A stretch of 64,000 nt of DNA from Leptospira stimsonii (GCF_003545885.1 NZ_QHCT01000002.1:124001-188000), one strand, 5' to 3'. Numbered from the stretch's first letter, positions 28,248 through 41,995 are shown. The notes: generated by a model from the letters alone, not told the origin. Translations and numbers: made by a program.

Positions 28248-30257
28248 ATGAAATATTCAGAAATTTTTCAACCGATTCAAGTCGGTTCGATCACCCTTCC
28301 GCATCGCGTTATCATGGGATCCATGCACTTAGGACTGGAAGGAATGCCAATGACCGCAGAGAGAATGATCGCATTCTACGGAAGAAGGTTCGACAGCGGC
28401 GCATGTTTTATTACTACCGGAGGAATCTCCGTCAACCAGGAAGGAAAAGGATCGAATATTTTTTTCAATTTTCAAAAGGAAGAAGATTGCAAAGAGCTTT
28501 CAATCGTCGCGAACGCACTCAAACCGAAAGGTGTTTTTTGCGCACAACTCTTTCACGCAGGAAGATACGCCTATCACAGGGAACTCGTCGCACCATCCGC
28601 ACTTCGCGCTCCGATCAACCGATTCATACCGAAAGCTCTCACAGAAGAAGAAGCGTGGAGAACCATCGAAGATTTTGGAGATTCAGCACTCAAAGCCAGA
28701 GAAGTCGGATTCGGCGCCATCGAAATCATGGGGAGCGAAGGCTACCTCGTAAACCAATTCTTCTCACCCGTCACCAATCAGAGAGAAGATTTTTTCGGCG
28801 GAACTCCTGAGAAGAGAATGAACTTTGCGATCGAAGTGATGAAGAATGTTCGTAAGAAAGTGGGAAAGGATTATCCAGTCGTCTATCGAATGTCCGGGAT
28901 CGATCTGATTCCAGGCAATCCAACGTTTGAAGAAGTGGTCACACTCGCCGAAAAACTCAAAGAACACGGCGCCGACGCATTGAACATCGGAATCGGTTGG
29001 CACGAATCCAGAATTCCGACGATTTCAATGCTCGTTCCGAGGGGCGCTTGGGCCAAAATATCCGGAAAGATCAAAGAAAGAGTCAAAGATATTCCGATCA
29101 TCGCTTCCAACCGAGTCAATATGCCGGAAACGATGTCTCGAATTCTCAAAAATCACGAAGCGGATATCCTGAGTATGGCACGTCCCTTTCTAGCGGATCC
29201 GGAAATTCTCAACAAGATCAAAGCCGATCAAGAAGAAAGAGTCAATACTTGTATCGCGTGCAACCAAGCCTGTTTGGACCATACCTTCAAGGAACAAATG
29301 GTTTCTTGTCTCGTAAATCCTTCCGCAAATCGCGAATTAGAAATCAGCAAATTAAAAAATGCGGATAAAAAACACGTAGTCGTTATCGGTTCCGGTCCGG
29401 GCGGTCTCGAATCTGCAAGAATCAGCGCGATCCGTGGACATAAGGTTACCGTTTTGGAAGCTTCCGACAAGATCGGCGGACAACTCAATCTTGCCGCACA
29501 AATTCCTGGAAAATCGGAATTCTTCGAAACGATCCGTTATTTTAAGAACGAGCTCAAAAACCTCGGTGTGGAAATTCAATATGGACACAAAGCAACGTTA
29601 GACAGCATTCTCGCACTCAAACCCGACGCGGTCATCTTTGCGACGGGCGTCAAACCGAGAGAATTCTCCTTACCAGGGATAGAAAAAAAGAAAACCGCGT
29701 CTTATGCGGATTATCTTTCCGGGAAATTCACACCGGGTAAAAAAGTCGCGGTCATCGGAGGCGGTGGAATCGGAGTCGACGTCGCGCACAAACTCACGGA
29801 AGAAGAAGCTCCTACAATCGATTCCTACTTTCACAGATACAATGTTCTTTCCTATACGAAAGCACAGATTCAACCGGAGAAGTCGGACCGAAAGGTTTCC
29901 ATTTTTCGCAGATCGGGAAAGATCGGTTCCGGTCTCGGAGCGACCACGGCTTGGGCGCTTCTTCAGGAATTGGAAACAAAGGAAGTCGGATTCTACACTT
30001 CACTTAGTTATAAGGAAGTCACGGACCAAGGTCTCGTGATAGAAACAAAAAAAGACGGCCCTCTAACGATCGAGTGCGACTCTATCATTCTCTGTGCGGG
30101 ACAGTTGAGCGAGGTTTCCCTTTACGAAGAGTTCAAAAGAAAAGTTCCGAACGTTCCGACCTTTCTGATCGGAGGAGCAAAAGACGCATCCGGGATCGAT
30201 GCAAAACGCGCCATGTTGGAAGGATTTGAAGCGGCTCTCACCATCGGAGTTAACTAA
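28248..30257 (+). CDS. fadH: 2,4-dienoyl-CoA reductase, NADPH-dependent (FMN/4Fe-4S/FAD)
   Basis: 669 residues, matching E. coli FadH length (about 672). Old-yellow-enzyme barrel 1-340 with the active-site segments EIMGSEGYLVNQFFSP (Tyr) and GIGWHESRIPTI (His). 4Fe-4S ligands lie in CIACNQACLDHTF...VSCLVNP (C-x2-C-x3-C-x11-C). C-terminal FAD/NADPH halves carry VVIGSGPGGLESARISA and VAVIGGGGIGVDVAH. It reduces 2,4-dienoyl-CoA intermediates during beta-oxidation of unsaturated fatty acids, the main carbon source of Leptospira. TATAAAGGTTCGTT gives an AAGG site 6 bases before ATG. Confidence 0.94.
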   Translation: MKYSEIFQPIQVGSITLPHRVIMGSMHLGLEGMPMTAERMIAFYGRRFDSGACFITTGGISVNQEGKGSNIFFNFQKEEDCKELSIVANALKPKGVFCAQLFHAGRYAYHRELVAPSALRAPINRFIPKALTEEEAWRTIEDFGDSALKAREVGFGAIEIMGSEGYLVNQFFSPVTNQREDFFGGTPEKRMNFAIEVMKNVRKKVGKDYPVVYRMSGIDLIPGNPTFEEVVTLAEKLKEHGADALNIGIGWHESRIPTISMLVPRGAWAKISGKIKERVKDIPIIASNRVNMPETMSRILKNHEADILSMARPFLADPEILNKIKADQEERVNTCIACNQACLDHTFKEQMVSCLVNPSANRELEISKLKNADKKHVVVIGSGPGGLESARISAIRGHKVTVLEASDKIGGQLNLAAQIPGKSEFFETIRYFKNELKNLGVEIQYGHKATLDSILALKPDAVIFATGVKPREFSLPGIEKKKTASYADYLSGKFTPGKKVAVIGGGGIGVDVAHKLTEEEAPTIDSYFHRYNVLSYTKAQIQPEKSDRKVSIFRRSGKIGSGLGATTAWALLQELETKEVGFYTSLSYKEVTDQGLVIETKKDGPLTIECDSIILCAGQLSEVSLYEEFKRKVPNVPTFLIGGAKDASGIDAKRAMLEGFEAALTIGVN

Positions 30258-30283
30258 AAAAAATAGAATTTCCACTTCCTACC

Positions 30284-30330
30284 ATTCTCCTCCGAACACA
30301 TCGAAGAACCGTTTGTGTTAGGAGGAGAAT
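30284..30330 (+). promoter_or_regulatory. Hairpin that buries the Shine-Dalgarno of the SpoIIE phosphatase gene
   Basis: Left arm 30284-30300 (ATTCTCCTCCGAACACA) and right arm 30314-30330 (TGTGTTAGGAGGAGAAT) pair at 16 of 17 positions (one G-A mismatch) around a 13-base loop. The right arm contains AGGAGGAG, the ribosome site for the TTG start at 30334. No T-run follows, so it is not a standard terminator. Folding would block initiation, suggesting an RNA switch, thermosensor or protein-controlled hairpin. Confidence 0.75.
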
Positions 30331-30333
30331 CTA

Positions 30334-32715
<2,382 letters not shown>

Positions 32716-32738
32716 ACGAATAAAAATCAAATTAATTG

Positions 32739-32767
32739 TTGAATTTGTTTCATTTCTATATTATAAG
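32739..32767 (+). promoter_or_regulatory. Predicted sigma-70 promoter
   Basis: TTGAAT (32739-32744), a 17-bp spacer and TATAAG (32762-32767) lie in a very AT-rich stretch just after the SpoIIE gene. It could drive the 117-residue protein and the slyD-uvrD-panE operon. Based on consensus only. Confidence 0.35.
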
Positions 32768-32961
32768 TCATAATTAATTCATTCTTTAGAAAAGATTCGA
32801 GCACTTTTCTCGAAGGAAGAAGTAAGTGAATCAGTCTCCTAATCTCCTGTTCACTGATTGCCGTCTAAAGCCAGCTCGCTTGCTGGGGTAGAATCCAATT
32901 CTTATTTTTATAAAATGGGAATTTGGATTCCTCCCCGGAATTTTACCTCTCGGGTCAACTT

Positions 32962-33315
32962 ATGAATATGAAAATTTATTCGGGCGCATTTACTTCTCCA
33001 AAGGTGGAACAACCTCCTTTGTTCGTCACCAAGAACGGACTCAAGAGAAAAATCTCCGTCCAAGAACCGCAAAAGGTCGTAGAAAAATCCCTGGCTTATA
33101 GTCTTGAAAAAAACGTTCTTCTGATTTCGTACACACTTCTCTTAGATCATACCGGCGACACAAGAATCGCGGAGAGTACCTACTTACGTTTCTCCGAAAG
33201 ATTTAGAGAAACATTCACCCAAGATTCCTGGTTTTTTCTTTCCAATCGAATCGAAACCTTCCTGAAAGAAAACGAACAATCCAAATTGGATTTTCAGTAT
33301 GAATCGGAATTCTAA
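32962..33315 (+). CDS. Conserved-looking hypothetical protein, 117 residues
   Basis: Start ATG 32962 (MNMKIYSGAFTSPKVEQPPL); the frame is open from a TTG at 32923. No ribosome site precedes either. A 16-codon frame beginning ATG 32915 ends with TGA overlapping this ATG, so coupling to a leader peptide is possible. The protein is soluble, with a strand-rich centre (NVLLISYTLLLDHTGDTRIAESTYLRFSE) and an aromatic segment (DSWFFLSNRIETFL). I do not recognise the family. Codon use resembles its neighbours. It lies upstream of slyD with a 119-bp gap. Confidence 0.6.
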   Translation: MNMKIYSGAFTSPKVEQPPLFVTKNGLKRKISVQEPQKVVEKSLAYSLEKNVLLISYTLLLDHTGDTRIAESTYLRFSERFRETFTQDSWFFLSNRIETFLKENEQSKLDFQYESEF

Positions 33316-33434
33316 ATAAAATTCTGATTGAGTTAAACCGCACACAATTTAGCCTGAAAAGTACTTAGATTCCGGTATTTTTCTGAAGCCCGATTCCTGC
33401 CAGAATTTTGAATTTATCCTTTTTGGAGCTATCC

Positions 33435-33905
<471 letters not shown>

Positions 33906-33925
33906 GAGATCCTTTCCCACCATTC

Positions 33926-35929
33926 ATGTCCTGGAAGGAAGAATTAAACTCAGCTCAATTGGAAGCTGTCCTTACCCAGGACGGTCCGGTGCTCGTCCTA
34001 GCGGGTGCCGGAACAGGTAAAACCAAGACCATTATCAGCAGACTCGCCCAGCTGGTCTCTTCCGGAATTCCCGCCTCTTCCATTCTACTTCTTACATTCA
34101 CGCGAAAAGCGGCAAGAGAAATGATCCTTAGAGCTTCTTCTTTGGGTGATGCTCGTTGCTCCGATGTTCAGGGTGGAACCTTTCATTCTTTTTGTAGTTC
34201 CGTTCTTAGGAGATTCGCGCCTGCCCTCGGTCTTTCCTCCGATTTTACAATCTTGGATGAGGCGGATACGTTAGACGTCTTTCAATTTTTAAGAAGCGAA
34301 AGAGACTTTGCGAAAACAAAGACTCGTTTTCCTTCCAACGAAACCTTAGTCGGAATCCACAGTGAAATCCAAAATACGGGAAGAATATTAACGGATATAT
34401 TAGAGAAGGATTATCCTTCTTTTATCCAAAGATCCAAAGATATCATCCAAATCTTCGAAGATTACAAGGTCTACAAAAAGGAAAGGTCCCTCCTTGACTA
34501 TGACGATCTTCTCTTTTTCACACGGGATCTTCTCGCAAATCATTCTGGAGTTCGCTCCGCGCTTTCGGAACGATATCGATTTGTCATGGTCGACGAATTC
34601 CAGGATACGAATAAAATACAGGCACATATCGCCTGCCTTCTCGCGGCAGAACACCGAAATCTGATGGTAGTCGGAGACGACGCTCAATGTATCTATACGT
34701 TTCGGGGTGCTACTGTTCGAGGAATATTAGATTTTCCTAAAATTTTCGACAATACGAAGACCATTTTTTTGGAAAAAAATTACCGAAGTACTCCGGCGAT
34801 TCTAAACCTAGCGAACTCGGTGCTCCAAAACTTTTCGGAAAAATACGAAAAATTCCTGTTTACCGAAAATGAAAATGGCCCTCTGCCGTCTGTTCTCCAA
34901 TTTACGGACGAACTCGAGGAAGCGGAAGGAATCGCGGAAATTCTCCTTCAAAAAAAAGAGGAGGGAATTCCGTTTCATAGGATGAGTGTGCTTTTTCGAG
35001 CGGGTTGGAATTCGAACCAACTGGAACTTGTATTAGCAAAACGGAATATTCCTTTCGTAAAATTCGGCGGTCGAAAATTCATAGAAACCGCTCATATCAA
35101 GGACCTCCTTGCGTTTTTAAAACTTTTGATCAACCCTCTGGACTCCGTATCTTGGATTCGGGTTTTAAAACTGATTCCCGGAATTGGAAACACAAAATCG
35201 AACGAAATTTTGGTGAAGGTTCGCAGTTCCTCCGGAAAAATGGACGCACTTCAAGAGGAAAAAAATCCGAGTTTACAAAAATTTCTTTCCCCTCTCTTCC
35301 ATCTCTATCAAAAACATTCGGAATCCAGAGCGGAAGTGAAAACGATCACATCGGATTTCATAGATTACTATCGAGTTTTGTTGGAAAAAAACTACGACGA
35401 CTGGAAACGAAGATCGGAAGATTTGGATTCGGTCCTTGGATTTTCCCTTAAATACTTTTCGTTATCCGACTTCCTTTCGGATCTAACAATGGATCACGCT
35501 TCACTCAGTTTGGATAAGATTCATCCGGACAACGCGGAAAACGATCAGCTAAATCTTTCGACGGTCCATTCCGCAAAAGGATTGGAGTTCGACGTGGTTT
35601 TCGTATTGAATGCCACCGAAGGTTCGTTCCCTTCGAGTAGAAACACGGACACGGAAGAAGAAAGGAGACTCTTTTACGTCGCGATCACTCGGGCTCGAAA
35701 AGAACTCTATCTCACAAGACCATCCTTGGCTCAGTCCAGATCCGGTCCATATTATACGAAGTTATCCCGTTTCCTCAGCGAAATTCAATCTCCCGAAAAA
35801 GTCTACGAGCTCAAATTGATTTCCGCAAAGTCGGCTTCAAAAACGGATCCTGGTTCGGAATCCATTTCCGAATCAGGCAAACGTGTTTCAGAATCTTTTT
35901 CTAAAATTCAGAATTATTTCGGAAGTTGA
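33926..35929 (+). CDS. uvrD: UvrD/PcrA/Rep-type DNA helicase (SF1A)
   Basis: 667 residues. Motifs in order: Q motif (LNSAQLEAVL), Walker A AGAGTGKTKTI, TFTRKAAREM, DYDDLLFF, VDEFQDTNKIQ (motif II), VGDDAQCIYTFRGA (III), LEKNYRST (IV), VHSAKGLEFDVVF (V) and RRLFYVAITRARKELYL (VI). A 3'-5' helicase of nucleotide excision or mismatch repair, or of fork restart. The C-terminal tail is shorter than in E. coli UvrD (720 residues), closer to Rep/PcrA. It lies in a tight operon between slyD and a SprT-like gene (3-bp gap). Confidence 0.93.
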   Translation: MSWKEELNSAQLEAVLTQDGPVLVLAGAGTGKTKTIISRLAQLVSSGIPASSILLLTFTRKAAREMILRASSLGDARCSDVQGGTFHSFCSSVLRRFAPALGLSSDFTILDEADTLDVFQFLRSERDFAKTKTRFPSNETLVGIHSEIQNTGRILTDILEKDYPSFIQRSKDIIQIFEDYKVYKKERSLLDYDDLLFFTRDLLANHSGVRSALSERYRFVMVDEFQDTNKIQAHIACLLAAEHRNLMVVGDDAQCIYTFRGATVRGILDFPKIFDNTKTIFLEKNYRSTPAILNLANSVLQNFSEKYEKFLFTENENGPLPSVLQFTDELEEAEGIAEILLQKKEEGIPFHRMSVLFRAGWNSNQLELVLAKRNIPFVKFGGRKFIETAHIKDLLAFLKLLINPLDSVSWIRVLKLIPGIGNTKSNEILVKVRSSSGKMDALQEEKNPSLQKFLSPLFHLYQKHSESRAEVKTITSDFIDYYRVLLEKNYDDWKRRSEDLDSVLGFSLKYFSLSDFLSDLTMDHASLSLDKIHPDNAENDQLNLSTVHSAKGLEFDVVFVLNATEGSFPSSRNTDTEEERRLFYVAITRARKELYLTRPSLAQSRSGPYYTKLSRFLSEIQSPEKVYELKLISAKSASKTDPGSESISESGKRVSESFSKIQNYFGS

Positions 35930-35932
35930 CCT

Positions 35933-36673
35933 ATGATTTTGGCTTTTGAAAAACAAAAATTAAAAACCTCTGCTGACGAAGTGGAGAAAATTCTGGAACG
36001 AAAGGTCTCTGAATTTCTGCATGTTCGCGGTGGGAAAATTTTACAAGGGAAAAAAGTTCGCTATAAATTCTATCCTTACGCGAACTTAGGAAGTGCCATC
36101 CGCATTTCACCCGGAATCTTGGAATTCAAAATTCATTCTTCTTATGCAAAATCGGATTCTTTGGAAGCGGTTGTGGAACTTCTACTTTATAAGCTTCTTA
36201 AACTTCCCATTCCGGGAACGATCGAAGAAAAAATTCAGCACTTTTACGAACTTCACTCCAAAGAGAAATCGGAAAGAAAAAAACGAAGAAAAAAAATAGA
36301 ATCCTCCGATTCGAAGAATGCGATTTTAAAGGAAATGCTCCATCGGATCAACGAAACCTATCTTGGGATCGACCTTTCTGATATCGAAATCTACTGGGGA
36401 AAAAGAAGTTCGAGGACAAGGCTTGGACATTTTGATCCATCGCACAGAATGATCGTAATCAATCCGATTCTGGGAAGACAGGTTGTTCCCGACTTTGTTC
36501 TGGAATATATCGTTTTTCACGAGCTTTTGCACGTCTACATTCCTGCGACGAGAAAGAATGGAAAAAATGTGATCCATGGAAAAGAATTTCGCACTCTGGA
36601 ACGAAAATATCCCGACTACCTAAGGGCTAATCACTGGCTCAAATCGAAGTACCACCAATCCATAAATCTCTAA
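35933..36673 (+). CDS. SprT-like / YgjP-type zinc metallopeptidase
   Basis: 246 residues. The C-terminal half holds the zinc-peptidase core VFHELLHVYIPATRKNGKNVIHGKEFRTLERKYPDY, i.e. HExxH plus a downstream His (HGxEF), as in SprT/WSS1-like and YgjP families. LGHFDPSHRMIVINPIL precedes it, a typical SprT feature. The N-terminal half (1-120) is basic and unassigned. Related proteases process DNA-protein crosslinks in other organisms; the position 3 bp behind a UvrD-type helicase is compatible with such a role, but that is inference. Confidence 0.8.
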   Translation: MILAFEKQKLKTSADEVEKILERKVSEFLHVRGGKILQGKKVRYKFYPYANLGSAIRISPGILEFKIHSSYAKSDSLEAVVELLLYKLLKLPIPGTIEEKIQHFYELHSKEKSERKKRRKKIESSDSKNAILKEMLHRINETYLGIDLSDIEIYWGKRSSRTRLGHFDPSHRMIVINPILGRQVVPDFVLEYIVFHELLHVYIPATRKNGKNVIHGKEFRTLERKYPDYLRANHWLKSKYHQSINL

Positions 36674-36750
36674 TTTTCGAAAATTGAATGTTTACAGACT
36701 TGGAATCCGTTGTAAAATTTGGTCCAACTGAAAGAAAGAGGGAGAACCGA

Positions 36751-36948
36751 ATGCATCCGAAAGTATTTGAAACGCTTTATGTCCGCAAAAATTACATCGA
36801 CGAAGAGCTTCGAAGCCATTTGAAAGAGATGCAGGGTTTAAACTATCGATCCCTAAACGAATACGACAGAGGCGTCTACGACGGCTACGTGCAAGCGATC
36901 ACGGAGATTCTTAAAAAAATAGAAAAGAAATTTTTGCAGGCGGGCTGA
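36751..36948 (+). CDS. Small hypothetical protein, 65 residues
   Basis: Start ATG 36751 is supported by GAGGGAG about 7 bases upstream; the frame is open from 36688 without a ribosome site. The protein is helical and charged (MHPKVFETLYVRKNYIDEEL...DRGVYDGYVQAITEILKKIEKKF), without Cys or membrane segments. No family recognised. It sits between the SprT-like gene and panE, 1 bp from the latter's TTG start, so it is part of this operon. Confidence 0.65.
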   Translation: MHPKVFETLYVRKNYIDEELRSHLKEMQGLNYRSLNEYDRGVYDGYVQAITEILKKIEKKFLQAG

Positions 36949-36949
36949 T

Positions 36950-37858
36950 TTGTTTCGAATTTTAGTTTTAGGATCCGGAGCGATCGCCGGTCTTTATGCC
37001 GGAAAGCTAAAGCAGGCGGGTTGTCAGGTCGATTTTTGGGTCCGGCAAAACGCATTCGAGCTGGAAGAAAACGGATTTCAAATCCAAAGTCATTGGGGTG
37101 ATTTCGAATACTTTCCCAACCTCGTTTTCGAAGAGGTTCCCAAAAATTTAGAAGAATATGACCTCATTCTAAATTGTCTCAAATGTTTACCGGAAATCCG
37201 CTTGGAAACGATTCTCGGGATCCAAATCCCCGAGCACATTCCCATCCTTCTTTTACAAAATGGAATCGGGATTGAAGATCCGATCACCTCGCTCTATCCC
37301 TCCAACGAAATTCTAAGCGGGTTGGCCTTTGTCTGTGCGAATCGGTTGGACAAGGGAAAAATTCATCATCTCGATTACGGAGAATTGACCATCGGTTCTT
37401 GGAATCGTACGTCCTCTTCGTTTCTTAAAAAAATAGTTCGATTTTTTGAAACTGCGGGAGTTCCCACGCAGAGCACGGATTCAATTCGTCAGGCACGCTG
37501 GAAGAAACTCATGTGGAATGCGCCTTTCAATCCGATCAGCGTCCTCTCCGGCGGTAAAAATACTTCTCAGATTTTGAACGAACCTTCCAGTCGTTCTCTG
37601 GTGATCGAAATTATGAAGGAAGTCCAGAAACTTTCCGAATGGGACGGTGCGCCGGTTCCTGTTGAACAAATCGATCTATTCATCGAAATGACCGAGTCGA
37701 TGAAACCGTATAAGACGAGTATGCTTTTGGACTTTGAAAGCGGAAGACCGATGGAAATCGACGCGATCCTCGGGAATGCGCTCAAAATCGGGGAAAGGTA
37801 TGGTTTTAAGACCCCGCATATCGAAACACTCTATGCCCTCTTAAAGTTAAAAGGTCAT

Positions 37859-37873
<15 letters not shown>
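36950..37873 (+). CDS. panE: 2-dehydropantoate 2-reductase (ApbA/PanE family)
   Basis: 307 residues from TTG 36950, with an AGGCGGG site overlapping the end of the previous gene. N-terminal Rossmann motif ILVLGSGAIAGLYAGKLKQAG, LLLQNGIGIEDPI in the nucleotide domain, the catalytic Lys region RQARWKKLMWNAPFNPISVLSG and the C-terminal SMLLDFESGRPMEIDAILGN typical of ketopantoate reductases. The enzyme makes pantoate for coenzyme A with NADPH. The family also contains members with other 2-keto substrates. The 3' end overlaps the convergent VWA gene by 15 bp. Confidence 0.9.
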
Positions 37874-39055
<1,182 letters not shown>

Positions 39056-39057
39056 TC

Positions 39058-39855
39058 TTAATTCCTAAATAACTTCAGATCCTCTTCGTTTTTAATCAGC
39101 GCGCCTAAGAATGGAATTCGTACCTCATCCTTCAAGGCCGCACCTTGATGAACCAAAATTTGAATCCAATCCAGCAACTCACTCGTCCCAGGTTTCTTTT
39201 TAAGGTCATCCATCCTTCTAATCAAATAAAACATCTCGAGGGCTTTGATCAATAACGTATGTCCCACTCCCGGGTAATGCGAAAGGATGATTTTTTTCAT
39301 AAATTCCGGATCGGGAAATTCTATATAATGAAAGATGCATCTTCTTAGAAATGCGGCAGGCAATTCTTTTTCGTTATTCGAGGTGATGATCGTAAGCGGT
39401 CTGTGCTTTGCCTGGATTCGTTTTTGAATCTCGGGAATAAAAAATTCCATTCGATCTAATTCCAAAAGAAGATCGTTCGGAAATTCGATGTCTGCTTTGT
39501 CGATTTCGTCGATCAAAACGATCGACTTTTGATCCGAGTCAAAGGCTTCTCCTAAAGAACCCAATCGAATGTAGTTTTCGATTTTTTTTACCTTCTCCGA
39601 ATCTTCCGCAAAACGGGAATCGTTCAGACGGGAAACGGCGTCATAAAAATACAAACCTTCTTTTGCTTGTGTGATCGATTTGATATGCCAGGTATGGATC
39701 GGTAATTTTCTCTGTTTTGCTAAATACTCTGCGAGAAGTGATTTCCCGGTTCCCGGTTCTCCCTTTAGGAGCAAAGGACGAGAAGTGATTTCCGCCATTA
39801 GGATCGCTTCTTCCAGAGAAGGAGAAAGCAAGTAAGTGTCTATCAATGGATTCAT
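39058..39855 (-). CDS. MoxR-family AAA+ ATPase
   Basis: 265 residues: sensor-less N-terminus, Walker A LLKGEPGTGKSLLAEYLAK, Walker B IVLIDEIDKADIEFPNDLLLELD, sensor 1 TIITSNNEKELPAAFLRRCIFHY with Arg finger, and a helical lid. Length and motifs fit the short MoxR group that partners CoxE/VWA proteins. Overlap or near-overlap with the following VWA gene (3 bp) supports joint function. It follows pbpC by 58 bp in the same direction, so envelope assembly is a possible target, but no substrate is visible. Confidence 0.9.
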   Translation of the reverse strand: MNPLIDTYLLSPSLEEAILMAEITSRPLLLKGEPGTGKSLLAEYLAKQRKLPIHTWHIKSITQAKEGLYFYDAVSRLNDSRFAEDSEKVKKIENYIRLGSLGEAFDSDQKSIVLIDEIDKADIEFPNDLLLELDRMEFFIPEIQKRIQAKHRPLTIITSNNEKELPAAFLRRCIFHYIEFPDPEFMKKIILSHYPGVGHTLLIKALEMFYLIRRMDDLKKKPGTSELLDWIQILVHQGAALKDEVRIPFLGALIKNEEDLKLFRN

Positions 39856-39913
39856 AAATGTCTTGGATTGATTCTATCTTCAAGGCCGCTCTCTGCAAGA
39901 GAAAAACCCCTTT

Positions 39914-41995
39914 CTACCGAACTTCGAAAACTACGCTGTCGACGATTTTTCCGGTACGATCTTGAAGAGAAAGAATATGAAAGCCTTTTACGGGTTTCCA
40001 AAACGTTTCCTTTTCGCGAGCATCGTTCAGATTCTTTCCATCCAAAATCCACTGAAATCCGTTTTCAAAAACCGTCGCGCTAAAGCGAAGTTTTTGTCTG
40101 CCTTCGGGAATGTCCGGATCGATCGCGAAAATCGTTTCGTTTCCGGGAACTACAATTTTAGGAATCGAAGTGGTCTCCTCGATTCTTTTCGTGGGAGTTT
40201 CGTTTCGCACTGTTACCCGGGGTTTCCAAATCTCTGAATCTCTTTCTTGCAAAAGATTCATAACCGAATTCCAAATCGGAGCCGCTCCCGTAACACCGCT
40301 TACGTCCCTCATCGGACTTCCGTCCATATTTCCGACCCAAACACCCACGGTGAATTTTTTGGAATAACCGATGCACCAATTGTCTCTCATATCTTGAGAG
40401 GTTCCCGTTTTTACTGCCGTAAAAAATCGCGTACTCAGATGATTGTTTAATCCGAAAGAAAGAGAACGATATTCCCGATTGGAAAGAATTTCTCCTAACG
40501 TATCGGAGGCTTCTTTTGAATACACACGATTCCAAAAATGTCCCTCCTCCCGATTCTCTTGAAACGTTTGTCTCGCTACGGAAGGAAGCAGAGTTGTCTG
40601 GGAGAACATTCCACCGTTGGCGAGAGTTCGATACGCATTGGTCAACTCCAAAAGAGTCACGTCCGCCGTTCCAAGCGCGAGAGAGGCTCCATAAAAATCC
40701 GAACGTTCTAAGTTTTCAATTCCGAGGTCTTGAAGTTTCTGAACGAAAGTCGAAACTCCTACAAGATCCAATACATGAATCGCCGGTATATTGAGAGACG
40801 AAGCCAGAGCAAACCTCGCTTCCACTTTACCGTGATACGTATCGCTGTAATTGGATGGTCGATAGATTCCGGAAACTGCGTTCCACTCAAAAGGACTATC
40901 GTCTAAGATCGAAGTGGGCTTCAAAAGCGATTGATCAAAAGCAAGGGCGTAAAGAAACGGCTTCAGAGTGGACCCGGCTTGTCTTCGAGATTGAATCGCA
41001 TCTACATAAAAAGATCTGCTTTCCGGAAGATTTCCAACATAGGTAAGGATCGCACCGGATACGTTATCCAAAACCACAACTCCCGTTTCGGCAACGTTCT
41101 GACTTTTTAATCCGTCTAAAATATTCTTCGCGAGTTCCGTGATCTTCCATTGAAGATCGAAATCGATGGTCGTTCTTTCTTTTCCGCTTTTTACGGAAGA
41201 TCCAAAATTCTCGCGAAAGAATTTTTGCGCGGCGTGATACGCGATTCCTCCCGTAGAGGGAAGTCCGGTCGGTTTTGAAACCGCGATCTTTGCCGTTTTC
41301 TCAAAAGAAGAACAAAGATCCTCCTTTCGAAGTTTTTTCGCAAGAATACAACTTCTTCTGGACAAAACTTCGGCGCCCGCACCCGGAAACGGAAGCATCG
41401 ATACAAGAAGAATCGCTTCTGTGTCGCTTAACGCGGACGGTTCTTTGTGAAAAATTCCTCGACTTGCGGAACGAAGTCCCTTGAGTTCTCCTCGAAACGA
41501 AGTAAGATTCAGATACGCGGTAAGAATCTCGGACTTTTTCCAAGATTCTTCCATTTCTCTTGCAAATTGAATTTGATTCCATTTGTCTAAAAAACTTCGT
41601 CTTCCCGGTTTTGTTCGTAGAAACATTCCGGCGAGTTGCATCGAAAGTGTGCTCGCTCCGCGTTTGGAAGTTCCCAACAGTCGATCGCGAACCGCGCCGA
41701 AAATCGCGATCGAATCCACTCCCGAATGCTCAAAAAAACGTTTGTCTTCTTGGAGCAAAAGGGCAAGAAATAACGTTTCGGGAATTTCCCCTTCTTCGAC
41801 CCAGGCAAGTCTTCTTTCTTTCGTATCAAAACGAATCGTTTGTAGAAATCTTCCGTGAATGTCTAAGAGTGTTCCATCGGACGATTGATAAGAATCCCGA
41901 ACGGCCGCGTAAGCCGGAACGCTCTCAGAAAATAGTATATTGGAATAGAAGAATATACTGATGAACCAAATCACCCATATATTCTTTCGACTCAT
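39914..41995 (-). CDS. pbpC: Penicillin-binding protein 1C
   Basis: 693 residues. N-terminal signal/anchor (IWVIWFISIFFYSNILF), GT51 glycosyltransferase about 60-230 with catalytic E83 in LQEDKRFFEHSGVD and RGASTLSMQLAGM, transpeptidase about 300-560 with S342-x-x-K345 in RQAGSTLKPFLY and KTGTSQDMRDNWCIGYS, then a C-terminal BiPBP_C domain. PBP1C polymerises and possibly crosslinks peptidoglycan. The alpha-2-macroglobulin gene lies 6 bp upstream in the same operon, as in many Gram-negative bacteria. Confidence 0.95.
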   Translation of the reverse strand: MSRKNIWVIWFISIFFYSNILFSESVPAYAAVRDSYQSSDGTLLDIHGRFLQTIRFDTKERRLAWVEEGEIPETLFLALLLQEDKRFFEHSGVDSIAIFGAVRDRLLGTSKRGASTLSMQLAGMFLRTKPGRRSFLDKWNQIQFAREMEESWKKSEILTAYLNLTSFRGELKGLRSASRGIFHKEPSALSDTEAILLVSMLPFPGAGAEVLSRRSCILAKKLRKEDLCSSFEKTAKIAVSKPTGLPSTGGIAYHAAQKFFRENFGSSVKSGKERTTIDFDLQWKITELAKNILDGLKSQNVAETGVVVLDNVSGAILTYVGNLPESRSFYVDAIQSRRQAGSTLKPFLYALAFDQSLLKPTSILDDSPFEWNAVSGIYRPSNYSDTYHGKVEARFALASSLNIPAIHVLDLVGVSTFVQKLQDLGIENLERSDFYGASLALGTADVTLLELTNAYRTLANGGMFSQTTLLPSVARQTFQENREEGHFWNRVYSKEASDTLGEILSNREYRSLSFGLNNHLSTRFFTAVKTGTSQDMRDNWCIGYSKKFTVGVWVGNMDGSPMRDVSGVTGAAPIWNSVMNLLQERDSEIWKPRVTVRNETPTKRIEETTSIPKIVVPGNETIFAIDPDIPEGRQKLRFSATVFENGFQWILDGKNLNDAREKETFWKPVKGFHILSLQDRTGKIVDSVVFEVR

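Noticed and set aside
30284..30330. Hairpin considered as the fadH terminator
   Set aside because: No T-run follows on the plus strand, and the right arm contains the ribosome site of the next gene, so a translational role fits better.
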